Shown here: positions 1 to 5,778 of the stretch, piece by piece
How positions within the stretch are numbered: position 1 is the first letter of the stretch
How the letters are laid out: every line of letters starts with the position of its first letter
Source: an uncultured Collinsella sp.
Lineage (GTDB): Bacteria > Actinomycetota > Coriobacteriia > Coriobacteriales > Coriobacteriaceae
Direction: 5' to 3'
Length of the DNA: 10,106 nucleotides
Assembly: GCA_902470835.1 (NCBI GenBank)
Contig: CABRHR010000079.1
Span: 1-10,106 of the forward strand
Position numbers and translations under genes: made by a program
The notes under the pieces: generated by a model
The model's input: the letters and a program-made list of their open reading frames with translations, nothing else
Told to the model about the DNA's origin: nothing
Database searches by the model: none

Positions 1-42
1 AGCGTAGCGTCTCGTGGGCTCGGAGATGTGTATAAGAGACAG
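1..42. other. Nextera read-2/i7 adapter remnant (non-biological)
   Basis: This is technical sequence. It consists of an 8-nt i7 index (AGCGTAGC, the complement of GCTACGCT, which I recall as Nextera N709), the 15-nt linker GTCTCGTGGGCTCGG, and the 19-bp Tn5 mosaic end AGATGTGTATAAGAGACAG at 24-42. It is the exact reverse complement of 10058-10099. Genomic DNA starts at about 43. It is not a transposon terminus and should be trimmed. Confidence 0.98.
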
Positions 43-1201
43 CGGTCGCATAGCCCACGAGCGCGCCCAGGGCGCCCACGCGGGGCAACTCGACGCCCGC
101 GGCACCGATAGCCTCGGCATAGGTGTTGAGCGCCCCGAGCAGACCGGTCGCCACGGCTTCCATGTACCCCTCGGTGCCGGTGATCTGACCGGCCAGGCGC
201 ACGCCGGTACCGGGCACGGCAAAGGTGCCATCGAGGACGTGCGGGGCGTCGACAAAGGTATTACGGTGCATGACACCGTAGCGGAAGAACTCAGCGTTCT
301 CCAGGCCCGGCACCATATGGAAGACGCGCTTCTGCTCGCCAAAGGTCAGGTTGGTCTGGAAGCCCACCAGGTTATAGGCGGTCTTCTCCTTGTTCTCGGC
401 ACGCAGCTGAATCGCCGCCCAAGGGCGACGTCCGGTACGCGGGTCGGTGAGGCCGACGGGCTTCATGGCGCCAAAGCGAATGGCGTCCTTGCCGGTGCGC
501 GCAACCTCCTCGGCAGGCTGGCAGGCCTGGAACAGGTCCCCGCCCTCAAAATCCTTGAGCACCACGCGGTCGGCCGTGGTAAGCGCCTCGATAAAGGCCT
601 CGTACTCCTCCTTGTTGAGCGGGGCGTTGAGATAGTCGCCACTCCCCTGCTCCTCATAGCGCGACTGCGAGAACAGCACGTCCATATCGAGCGTGGAGGC
701 ATCGACGATCGGCGCCGCGGCATCGAAGAACGCAAGGGCGTCGCCACCGACGAGCTTCATGACCTCTTCGCTCAGCGCCGGCGAGCACAAGGGGCCGGCG
801 GCAATGACCACGTGACCCTCGGGAATCTGCGTGATCTCGCCGTGAATGATCTCGATATTGGGACGGGCGGCAACCTCGGCCTCGACAAGCTCGGAAAACT
901 TGACGCGGTCGACCGCCAAGGCACCACCGGCGGGAACAGCGGCGCGATGGGCGCAATCGAGCAGCACCGAACCCATGCGCTCAAGCTCGGCCTTCAGCAA
1001 ACCAGCCGCGGAATCCGGACGGGTCGACTTAAACGAATTGGAGCAGACGAGCTCTGCCAGGTGATCGGTATGGTGAGCCGGGGAGCTCACCTGGGGGCGC
1101 ATCTCGCACAGCTTTACGGCAAACCCGCGGTCTGCCAGCTGGATCGCGCATTCCGAACCCGCCAGACCGCCACCGATAACCGTCACCTGATCGAACTGCA
1201 T
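43..1201 (-). CDS. trmFO: TrmFO, folate/FAD-dependent tRNA (uracil-54-C5)-methyltransferase, 3'-truncated by the contig end
   Basis: TrmFO makes 5-methyluridine at position 54 in the T loop of tRNAs, using methylenetetrahydrofolate as carbon donor and FADH2 as reductant; it is cytosolic. I read the frame directly; it has no stop before the adapter. Visible are 386 residues: an N-terminal FAD Rossmann motif VIGGGLAGSE (8-17), the ELVCSNSFKS block with Cys53 (the flavin-adduct cysteine of Bacillus subtilis TrmFO), and the second catalytic cysteine, Cys227, in FQACQPAEE (Cys226 in B. subtilis). The C-terminal part shows FRYGVMHRNTF (306-316) and AGQITGTEGYMEA (337-349), typical of the GidA-like fold. 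The family is about 435-445 residues, so roughly 50-60 C-terminal residues are missing. The ATG at 1201 follows an AAAGGTG ribosome-binding site 14 nt after the dprA stop, so co-transcription is likely. The truncation is an assembly or library artefact, not a pseudogene. Confidence 0.96.
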
Positions 1202-1215
1202 CTGCAAACACCTTT

Positions 1216-2151
1216 CTAATTGACACGTTTTCCATTGTGACCGAAGGGCGTCTGGGCGTGAAGGGCAAACTTGGAGGGCGCATACCTTCCATCCATCATG
1301 CGCTCGATAAGGCCCTCGAGCTCAAGCGAACCCAAGAGCTTGAGTACGCCGACAGCATCGAGCGAGACGAGCGCCGCAATGTCGTCGACCTTGAGCGGAG
1401 AAGCGATGAGCGCATGCATCACGGTCTGCTGTGTTGGATCCAGGTCGGCAATGCCGGAAGCCTCGGGGCGCGAGTAGCGCAGGGTACCGTAGATGCGTGA
1501 GATAGCCATCTCGATAGATTCCTCGTCGATGATGCAGCAGGCACCGTTCGCAATGAGGTAATTCGTGCCACGCGACTCGGGCGATAGGATCGACCCCGGC
1601 ACGGCAAGAAGTTCGCGCCCCAAATCCATAGCAGCCTCGGCTGTAGAAAACGTCCCGGAAGGCATACCCGCCTCGGATACAAAGAGGGCTTGCGACAGGG
1701 CCGCGATCACGCGATTCCGGCGCGGAAAGGCAAACTTGCGCGGACCCATGCCCCACGGAGAGATCGACACGACCGCGCCACCCGTATCGAGCGTGCGAGT
1801 AATAAGCCCCGCGCTCGAACGCGGGTAGACCACGTCGGCGCCCGTCCCCAGCGCCACGACGTGTTTGCCGCCGGCGTTGACCGCAGCCCAACCCGAGGCC
1901 TGGTCACAACCGACCGCGCCGCCCGAAACAACCGTCACTCCCGCCTCGACCGCCACCTTTGCCGCAAGCTCTGCCACGGCAAGACCATACGGCGAGGCCT
2001 TTCGCGCGCCGATGATGGAGAGCGCGGGCGTCGAAAGCGCCTCGGGATTGCCGCGCACATAGAGCGTCTGAGGTACATCAGAAAGCTCCAAAACGGTCTC
2101 GGGATACAACGCGTCACCTGGATGCAGCTCGAAGGTCCCCTCGGCCATCAT
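1216..2151 (-). CDS. dprA: DprA/Smf, DNA-processing protein, RecA loader
   Basis: DprA binds incoming single-stranded DNA during transformation and loads RecA on it; it is cytosolic and widespread even in bacteria not known to be competent. The 311-residue product shows the extended Rossmann core: SIIGARKASPYG (45-56), VVSGGAVGCD (74-83), ALGTGADVVYP (100-110), FPRRNRVIAALS (142-153), VSEAGMPSGTFSTAE (158-172) and VPGSILSPESRGTNYLI (184-200). A C-terminal winged-helix (DML1-like) domain covers about 238-290. The N-terminal SAM-like domain of longer homologues is absent or very short. The usual SGLARGID motif is altered (see findings). The frame stays open upstream, but those 52 residues overlap comM and look unlike DprA. 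A strong AGGAGG at 2162-2157 precedes two adjacent ATGs, at 2151 (5-nt spacer) and 2148 (8-nt spacer); either may be used. The ATG at 2151 overlaps the comM stop by 4 nt, implying translational coupling. Confidence 0.97.
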   Translation of the reverse strand: MMAEGTFELHPGDALYPETVLELSDVPQTLYVRGNPEALSTPALSIIGARKASPYGLAVAELAAKVAVEAGVTVVSGGAVGCDQASGWAAVNAGGKHVVALGTGADVVYPRSSAGLITRTLDTGGAVVSISPWGMGPRKFAFPRRNRVIAALSQALFVSEAGMPSGTFSTAEAAMDLGRELLAVPGSILSPESRGTNYLIANGACCIIDEESIEMAISRIYGTLRYSRPEASGIADLDPTQQTVMHALIASPLKVDDIAALVSLDAVGVLKLLGSLELEGLIERMMDGRYAPSKFALHAQTPFGHNGKRVN

Positions 2152-3671
2152 TGGTCCCTCCTTCCCTGGTACATCGCCGCCTCGAGCACGTGATCCTGCG
2201 TCACTTGCTCGCTCTCGGCGACGTCTGCAATCGTGCGCGCAATGCGAACCAGGCGCACGATGCCGCGCCCTGTGAGATGTGTGCGTTTGGACAGGCCGAG
2301 TACACATTTCTCGGCAGCATCATCGAGCTCAAAGGTCGAAACGACGCCGTCAATGGACCGCGTCTCGTCATCCCCGGCCTCGGCATCCGCATCGTCCATA
2401 CGGGACTCGCGCCACGCGCGAAAGGCGCGACCGCGCACAACGTAGTCACGTAGCTCGGCCGACGACATACCCTCCGCACCCTCAATAATCACTTGGGGGT
2501 CGGGACGGGTCACATCGATCATCATGTCGATACGGTCGGCCAAAGGACCGCGCAGTTTAGACCGATAGCGCTCGACCATCGCCGCTGAGCAGCGACACGG
2601 CACCTCGCGATCGCCCAAAAAGCCGCAGGGGCAGGGATTGCTCGCAGCGAGCAACTGAAAGCGCGACGGGAAGGTAAAGGCCCCGTCGACGCGTACGATC
2701 CTCACATAGCCGCGCTCGATAGGCTGTCTGAGCGTCTGCAGCACACCCGTGGGAAACTCGGCAAGCTCGTCCAAAAAGAGCACGCCGCCATGAGCAAGGC
2801 TGATCTCACCCGGGTGCACCGGGCGCCCGCCGCCGATAAGGCCTGCGGTCGAAATACTGTGATGGGGGCTTCGAAACGGCCGATGACCTGCCAATAAGCC
2901 ATCGATGTTCTCGCCCAAGACCGAATGGATGCACAGTGCCTCCTGCTGATCCTCAACGGAAAGCTCAGGCAGGATGCCGGTCATACGGCGCGCAAGCATC
3001 GTCTTGCCCGATCCCGGGGACCCGATCATAAGCAAACCGAGCTCACCCGCTGCCGCCAGTGCCATGCCGCGTTTGGCAACCTCCTGCCCCAGCACGTCGG
3101 CATAGTCGAGTTCGGGCTCAAAAGTAGCCTCCACACCCTCGGAATCCAGATAATGCTGCGCGGCATCGCCCATACCATGAGCAAGCTGAGACAAATGATC
3201 TATGAATCCGCAATCCACGCCCGCGAGTGGCACATGCTGGTCTGATCTGCCGGCGATAAAAAACAGCCCCATGTCGCGAGCCAGCAGCTGAAACGCCACC
3301 TCGCCCTTGACGGGAAGCACCGTACCGTCCAAGCCGAGCTCGCCGGCGATAAGGCAGCGATCGAGGTTGTCACGGGGAATCTGCCCATCGGCCGCCAGAA
3401 CCGCGATGGCGATGGGCAGATCAAAGCCGCTACCGGTCTTGCGAATATCGCCGGGCGCCAGATTGACCGTAATGCCCGAGCGTGGGATCTCGAACCCGGC
3501 GGAGCGCATCGCGCAGCGAATACGACCGCGTGACTCCATCACCACCATACTCGGGATGCCGAGCATCTGAATGCCCGGAACGCCGCCAGCAAGCGAAACC
3601 TCGACCGTGACGTGAATCGCCTCGACGCCGCGGATGCAGGCCGCGTGAACGGCAAACGTCTCGAACGCCAT
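2148..3671 (-). CDS. comM: ComM/YifB family AAA+ ATPase (Mg-chelatase-like)
   Basis: ComM is a hexameric AAA+ helicase that promotes branch migration when transforming DNA is integrated; the family is also called YifB. The 507-residue protein has the usual length. Residues about 20-140 form the Lon-protease-like ChlI domain (GVPGIQMLGIPSMVV at 30-44; ITVNLAPGDIRKTGSGFDLP at 67-86). The AAA+ core has Walker A GSPGSGKT (217-224), the FRSPHHSIS block (266-274), Walker B GGVLFLDE (295-302), and the family cysteine motif NPCPCG (345-350) followed by CRC (359-361). RGPLADRID (374-382) carries the likely arginine finger, and the C-terminal lid contains LTGRGIVRLVRIART (466-480). The ATG at 3671 overlaps the TGA of yraN by 1 nt (TGATG); the adjacent GTG at 3674 is an alternative. 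The longer open frame upstream runs through yraN and is not ComM-like. The comM-dprA linkage fits a DNA uptake and recombination module. Confidence 0.97.
   Translation of the reverse strand: MAFETFAVHAACIRGVEAIHVTVEVSLAGGVPGIQMLGIPSMVVMESRGRIRCAMRSAGFEIPRSGITVNLAPGDIRKTGSGFDLPIAIAVLAADGQIPRDNLDRCLIAGELGLDGTVLPVKGEVAFQLLARDMGLFFIAGRSDQHVPLAGVDCGFIDHLSQLAHGMGDAAQHYLDSEGVEATFEPELDYADVLGQEVAKRGMALAAAGELGLLMIGSPGSGKTMLARRMTGILPELSVEDQQEALCIHSVLGENIDGLLAGHRPFRSPHHSISTAGLIGGGRPVHPGEISLAHGGVLFLDELAEFPTGVLQTLRQPIERGYVRIVRVDGAFTFPSRFQLLAASNPCPCGFLGDREVPCRCSAAMVERYRSKLRGPLADRIDMMIDVTRPDPQVIIEGAEGMSSAELRDYVVRGRAFRAWRESRMDDADAEAGDDETRSIDGVVSTFELDDAAEKCVLGLSKRTHLTGRGIVRLVRIARTIADVAESEQVTQDHVLEAAMYQGRRDQ
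2157..2162 (-). promoter_or_regulatory. Shine-Dalgarno site of dprA
   Basis: AGGAGG on the minus strand, embedded in the 3' end of comM. It lies 5 nt before the ATG at 2151 and 8 nt before the ATG at 2148. It places the dprA start here and excludes the 52-residue upstream extension of the open frame. Confidence 0.8.
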
Positions 3672-4156
3672 CACGACACCTGCCAATCGAACGCGTTGTA
3701 CTGATGCTCGATCTCGGCGATATGCCCGCCGCGAATGGTGACACCCACGGCATCGAAGCGAATCGCCTTGAGCGGATAATGCTCCATGAGATAGCAACTT
3801 GCGATGCGGCGGTAGCGGCGTTGCTTTTGGGCGTCCACGGCCTCCTCGGGAAAGACCCGCGTGTTGCAATCCAGTGCGACACGTCTGGTCTTGACCTCGG
3901 CCATCACCACGACATCGTCGAGCTCATCGAGCAGCACCAGATCAGCCTCGCCCTCGGTGCAACGATAACCCTGCTCCAGCAAGGTGTAGCCGCGCTCGTT
4001 AAAGTAGTCGATGGTGATCAGCTCGCCCAGCATGCCCAGCTCGCGGGGACTGAGCCCCTTGATAAACTCGGGCGTCATCGCCCCGGAGTCGAGCTCGCCG
4101 TTTTCCCAACGCTCCTTGAGCTGCTGCGTCTTGCTCTTTTTGCTTGCGGCACTCAT
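3671..4156 (-). CDS. YraN/UPF0102 family endonuclease-like protein
   Basis: This is a small protein of the UPF0102 (YraN) family, which has a restriction-endonuclease-like fold and no settled biological role; it often sits beside rnhB, comM and dprA. The 161-residue product contains the family landmarks: LGMLGE (40-45), YFNERGYTLLEQGYRC (51-66), GEADLVLLDE (69-78), the nuclease-like AEVKTR (86-91), EEAVDAQKQRRYRRIASCYL (104-123) and IRFDAVGV (132-139). Glu70/Asp72, Glu87 and Lys89 match a D/E-(D/E)xK metal-site pattern. The family is usually about 115-130 residues, so the first 35-38 residues (Lys/Gln/Glu-rich) are an extra N-terminal segment. I chose the ATG at 4156 because AAGGAG lies 5 nt upstream; the longer open frame has no such site. 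It is the first gene of the yraN-comM-dprA-trmFO cluster. Nuclease activity is inferred only from the motif. Confidence 0.93.
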   Translation of the reverse strand: MSAASKKSKTQQLKERWENGELDSGAMTPEFIKGLSPRELGMLGELITIDYFNERGYTLLEQGYRCTEGEADLVLLDELDDVVVMAEVKTRRVALDCNTRVFPEEAVDAQKQRRYRRIASCYLMEHYPLKAIRFDAVGVTIRGGHIAEIEHQYNAFDWQVS

Positions 4157-4254
4157 GGGGTCTCCTTTCCCGCACACTGCATTGCCCAGATGATGAGGGC
4201 ACCTTTCATGCGGGTAAGTACCGGAAGCAAACCAAAAGCTGACCAAATGCCGTC
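4157..4254 (-). other. Leader region of the yraN-comM-dprA-trmFO cluster
   Basis: These 98 nt lie between the rnhB terminator and the yraN start. They must hold the promoter of the downstream cluster if the terminator is efficient. I see the yraN ribosome-binding site (AAGGAG, 4167-4162) but no convincing -35/-10 pair, so no promoter is called. Confidence 0.4.
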
Positions 4255-4296
4255 AAAAAACGGGCCGTACGCAGCAATGGTGTTGCATACGACCCG
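4255..4296 (-). terminator. Intrinsic terminator of rnhB
   Basis: On the minus strand, CGGGTCGTATGCA (4296-4284) pairs with TGCGTACGGCCCG (4273-4261) in a 13-bp stem with two G-U pairs and a 10-nt loop. It is followed at once by six Ts (4260-4255). It lies 49 nt past the rnhB stop and before yraN, so it splits rnhB from the yraN cluster. Confidence 0.9.
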
Positions 4297-4345
4297 CTAC
4301 CAGCAGGTTTATAAAACCCCAGAGGTCCCTGTCTCCACAATTGAC

Positions 4346-5134
4346 CTAGAAAAGGCGCTCAGTCTGCAGAAAGTTTCCGCAAAAGCTCACACGGTGCAAC
4401 GGAGAAAGACCATGTTTGCGAATAGCCTCGATGTGTTCGGGGCTCGCATAGCCTTTCGATTCGGCCAAATGGTACTCGGGATACTCGGCATCGTACTCGA
4501 CCATCATCTCGTCACGCGTGACCTTTGCCATGATGGATGCCGCGGCGATGCAGGCGATCTTGGCGTCGCCCTTGACCACGTCGCGCTCGTTGGGAACGGC
4601 GCCCAAGGGGTTACCGTCCATAAGCACGCAATCGGGCTCGAGCCCCGTATCGGCCACAGCGCCCGCGACGGCAGCGCGGATGGCGCGGGCCATACCCATC
4701 TCATCGATATCCTTCGGCGCGATATGGCAAAAACCGATCGCCGTCGCCACCTCGGCAATCTTCACTGAGAGCAACTCGCGGCGCGCGGGCGTGAGCTTTT
4801 TGGAATCGTTGATACCCCAGACGCGCGGCTCCATAGGAAGACAGATGGCGCACACCGTCAAAGGACCGGCCACCGAGCCGCGCCCCACCTCGTCGACACC
4901 CACGACCACACCATCGCCGCCGAGTTCGCGCATAAGCTCATACATGCCGTTGACGCGCTCGCGCTCGGCAAGCTCCTTGGCATGGCGCTTGAGGGCACGC
5001 TCGCAAGCCTTGATTACCTGCTGGCGCGGATCCTCGCGATAATGCTCCACGAGGGCGGGAATCTCCTCGAATGTGGCGCTCGCCAGCTCGCCGGCAACCT
5101 GCGATGCCGAAACCGAGCTCGTCATGTTGGCCAT
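4346..5134 (-). CDS. rnhB: Ribonuclease HII
   Basis: RNase HII cleaves the RNA strand of RNA-DNA hybrids and starts removal of single ribonucleotides misincorporated in DNA; it is cytosolic and uses divalent metals. The 262-residue product has the metal-site residues Asp81-Glu82 in VGVDEVGRGSVAGP (78-91), Asp173 in VLMDGNP (170-176) and Asp190 in VVKGDAKI (186-193). It also has NDSKKL (109-114) and the signature AAASIMAKVTRD (197-208), plus KHGLSPLHRVSF near the C-terminus. The first about 70 residues precede the catalytic domain and are absent from short homologues such as Escherichia coli RnhB (about 200 residues). The stretch HYREDPRQQVIKACERALKR (31-50) resembles the helical N-terminal region of Gram-positive enzymes. 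The ATG at 5134 is chosen because AGGAGG (5147-5142) precedes it by 7 nt; a start 6 codons upstream would overlap that site. It follows the rplS terminator closely. Confidence 0.97.
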   Translation of the reverse strand: MANMTSSVSASQVAGELASATFEEIPALVEHYREDPRQQVIKACERALKRHAKELAERERVNGMYELMRELGGDGVVVGVDEVGRGSVAGPLTVCAICLPMEPRVWGINDSKKLTPARRELLSVKIAEVATAIGFCHIAPKDIDEMGMARAIRAAVAGAVADTGLEPDCVLMDGNPLGAVPNERDVVKGDAKIACIAAASIMAKVTRDEMMVEYDAEYPEYHLAESKGYASPEHIEAIRKHGLSPLHRVSFCGNFLQTERLF

Positions 5135-5160
5135 ACCAGGCCCTCCTTGCATGCAAATCA

Positions 5161-5193
5161 GATAAAAAGAAGGGCCACCCGAAGGTGACCCTT
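5161..5193 (-). terminator. Intrinsic terminator of rplS
   Basis: On the minus strand, AAGGGTCACC (5193-5184) pairs with GGTGGCCCTT (5179-5170) in a 10-bp stem with one G-U pair, closed by a stable TTCG tetraloop (5183-5180). It is followed by C and five Ts (5168-5164). It lies 34 nt after the rplS stop and only about 13 nt before the rnhB ribosome-binding site. Confidence 0.92.
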
Positions 5194-5194
5194 G

Positions 5195-5212
5195 TGTCCA
5201 AACGAGTGGACA
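5195..5212 (-). repeat. Short hairpin just ahead of the rplS terminator
   Basis: On the minus strand, TGTCCA-CTCGTT-TGGACA forms a perfect 6-bp stem with a 6-nt loop. One nucleotide separates it from the rplS terminator stem, so the mRNA end would carry two stacked hairpins. It could protect the 3' end or help termination; it has no T-tract of its own. Confidence 0.5.
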
Positions 5213-5227
5213 GACGCTGCGATCTTC

Positions 5228-5569
5228 TTAGCGCTTCTCGGGGATGCGAGCAGCCTTGCCCACCTTGTCGCGGAGGTAGTACAGCTTGGCGCGACGAACG
5301 CGACCATGACGGACGACCTCGAGCTTGGCGATCTTGGGGCTGTGAAGCGGGAAGGTACGCTCAACACCGACACCGAAGGAAATCTTACGGACGGTGAAGG
5401 TCTCACGGGCACCGGCGCCGGCCATGCGGATGACGTCACCCTGGAAAACCTGGATGCGCTCGCGGTCGCCTTCCTTAATGCGGTAGTGAACCTTGACGTT
5501 GTCGGCAACGCGAACCTGAGGAATGTCCTCGCGGATCTGCTGACGCTCGATTGCGCGGATGTAATCCAT
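5228..5569 (-). CDS. rplS: 50S ribosomal protein L19
   Basis: L19 sits at the 30S-50S interface of the large subunit and contributes to an intersubunit bridge. The 113-residue product matches the family length (about 115) and pattern: MDYIRAIERQQIRED at the N-terminus, then VRVADNVKVHYRIKEG, RERIQVFQGDVIRMAG, the ETFTVRKISFGVGVERTFPL signature, HSPKIAKLEVVRHGRVRRAK and the LYYLRDKVGKAARI tail. The ATG at 5569 is chosen because AAGGAA (5581-5576) precedes it by 6 nt; an in-frame TTG two codons upstream would be too close. It appears monocistronic: a good -10 box lies about 70 nt upstream and an intrinsic terminator follows. In many bacteria rplS is grouped with rpsP, rimM and trmD; here those genes are not adjacent, and ppdK lies upstream instead. 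Confidence 0.98.
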   Translation of the reverse strand: MDYIRAIERQQIREDIPQVRVADNVKVHYRIKEGDRERIQVFQGDVIRMAGAGARETFTVRKISFGVGVERTFPLHSPKIAKLEVVRHGRVRRAKLYYLRDKVGKAARIPEKR

Positions 5570-5582
5570 GTGCAATTCCTTA

Positions 5583-5617
5583 CTCTTCTAGAGGTGCCGT
5601 ACCACCTTGGCCGGCAC
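5583..5617 (-). promoter_or_regulatory. Structured 5' leader of rplS
   Basis: Two hairpins lie between the candidate promoter and the rplS ribosome-binding site on the minus strand. The first is GTGCCG (5617-5612) pairing with CGGCAC (5599-5594); it can be extended inward by GCC/GGT with one bulged A. The second is CTCT-AGA-AGAG (5593-5583), ending 2 nt before AAGGAA. Several bacterial r-protein mRNAs, including L19 in Bacillus, carry autoregulatory leaders. Whether this is one is inference; I cannot match it to a known family. Confidence 0.35.
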
Positions 5618-5638
5618 GTAGTTGAACAAACGAAATTG

Positions 5639-5666
5639 AGTATACACGCCGTAACCTTGGCTGCAA
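5639..5666 (-). promoter_or_regulatory. Candidate promoter of rplS
   Basis: On the minus strand, TTGCAG (5666-5661, 3 of 6 to the -35 consensus) and TATACT (5644-5639, 5 of 6 to the -10 consensus) are separated by 16 nt. Transcription would start near 5632, giving a leader of about 63 nt. It lies past the ppdK hairpin, as expected for an independent rplS unit. Confidence 0.6.
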
Positions 5667-5712
5667 GAACAATTTTTCGCGCAGACAAAAAGACAAAACC
5701 CGCACATGATAA

Positions 5713-5740
5713 CCGCCCGCCTCAAAAATGAGACGGGCGG
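5713..5740 (-). terminator. GC-rich hairpin after ppdK, probable terminator
   Basis: On the minus strand, CCGCCCGTCTCA (5740-5729) pairs with TGAGGCGGGCGG (5724-5713) in a 12-bp stem with one G-U pair and a TTTT loop. It starts 38 nt after the ppdK stop. The following bases (TTATCATG) are a poor U-tract, so termination may be partial or Rho-assisted, or the hairpin may mainly stabilise the ppdK 3' end. Confidence 0.6.
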
Positions 5741-5778
5741 CATGAAGGGGGCTACGTTACGCGCGGAAACGCAAGACG

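Noticed and set aside
14..1219. Long plus-strand ORF of 401 residues
   Set aside because: It starts inside the sequencing adapter and is antisense to trmFO, which has clear family motifs over its whole length. It is a GC-bias shadow.
1216..2307. Longer 363-residue DprA start
   Set aside because: The extra 52 residues overlap comM, are Arg/His-rich and unlike DprA, and have no suitable ribosome-binding site. AGGAGG supports the ATG at 2151 or 2148.
4297..4345. A second terminator directly after rnhB (run GGGGTTTTATAA)
   Set aside because: The possible stem CAGGG/CTCTG would have a 2-nt loop and cannot form. The terminator at 4255-4296 explains the region.
3704..4768. 354-residue plus-strand ORF
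   Set aside because: It lies antisense to yraN, a terminator and rnhB, all strongly supported. It has no recognisable domain.
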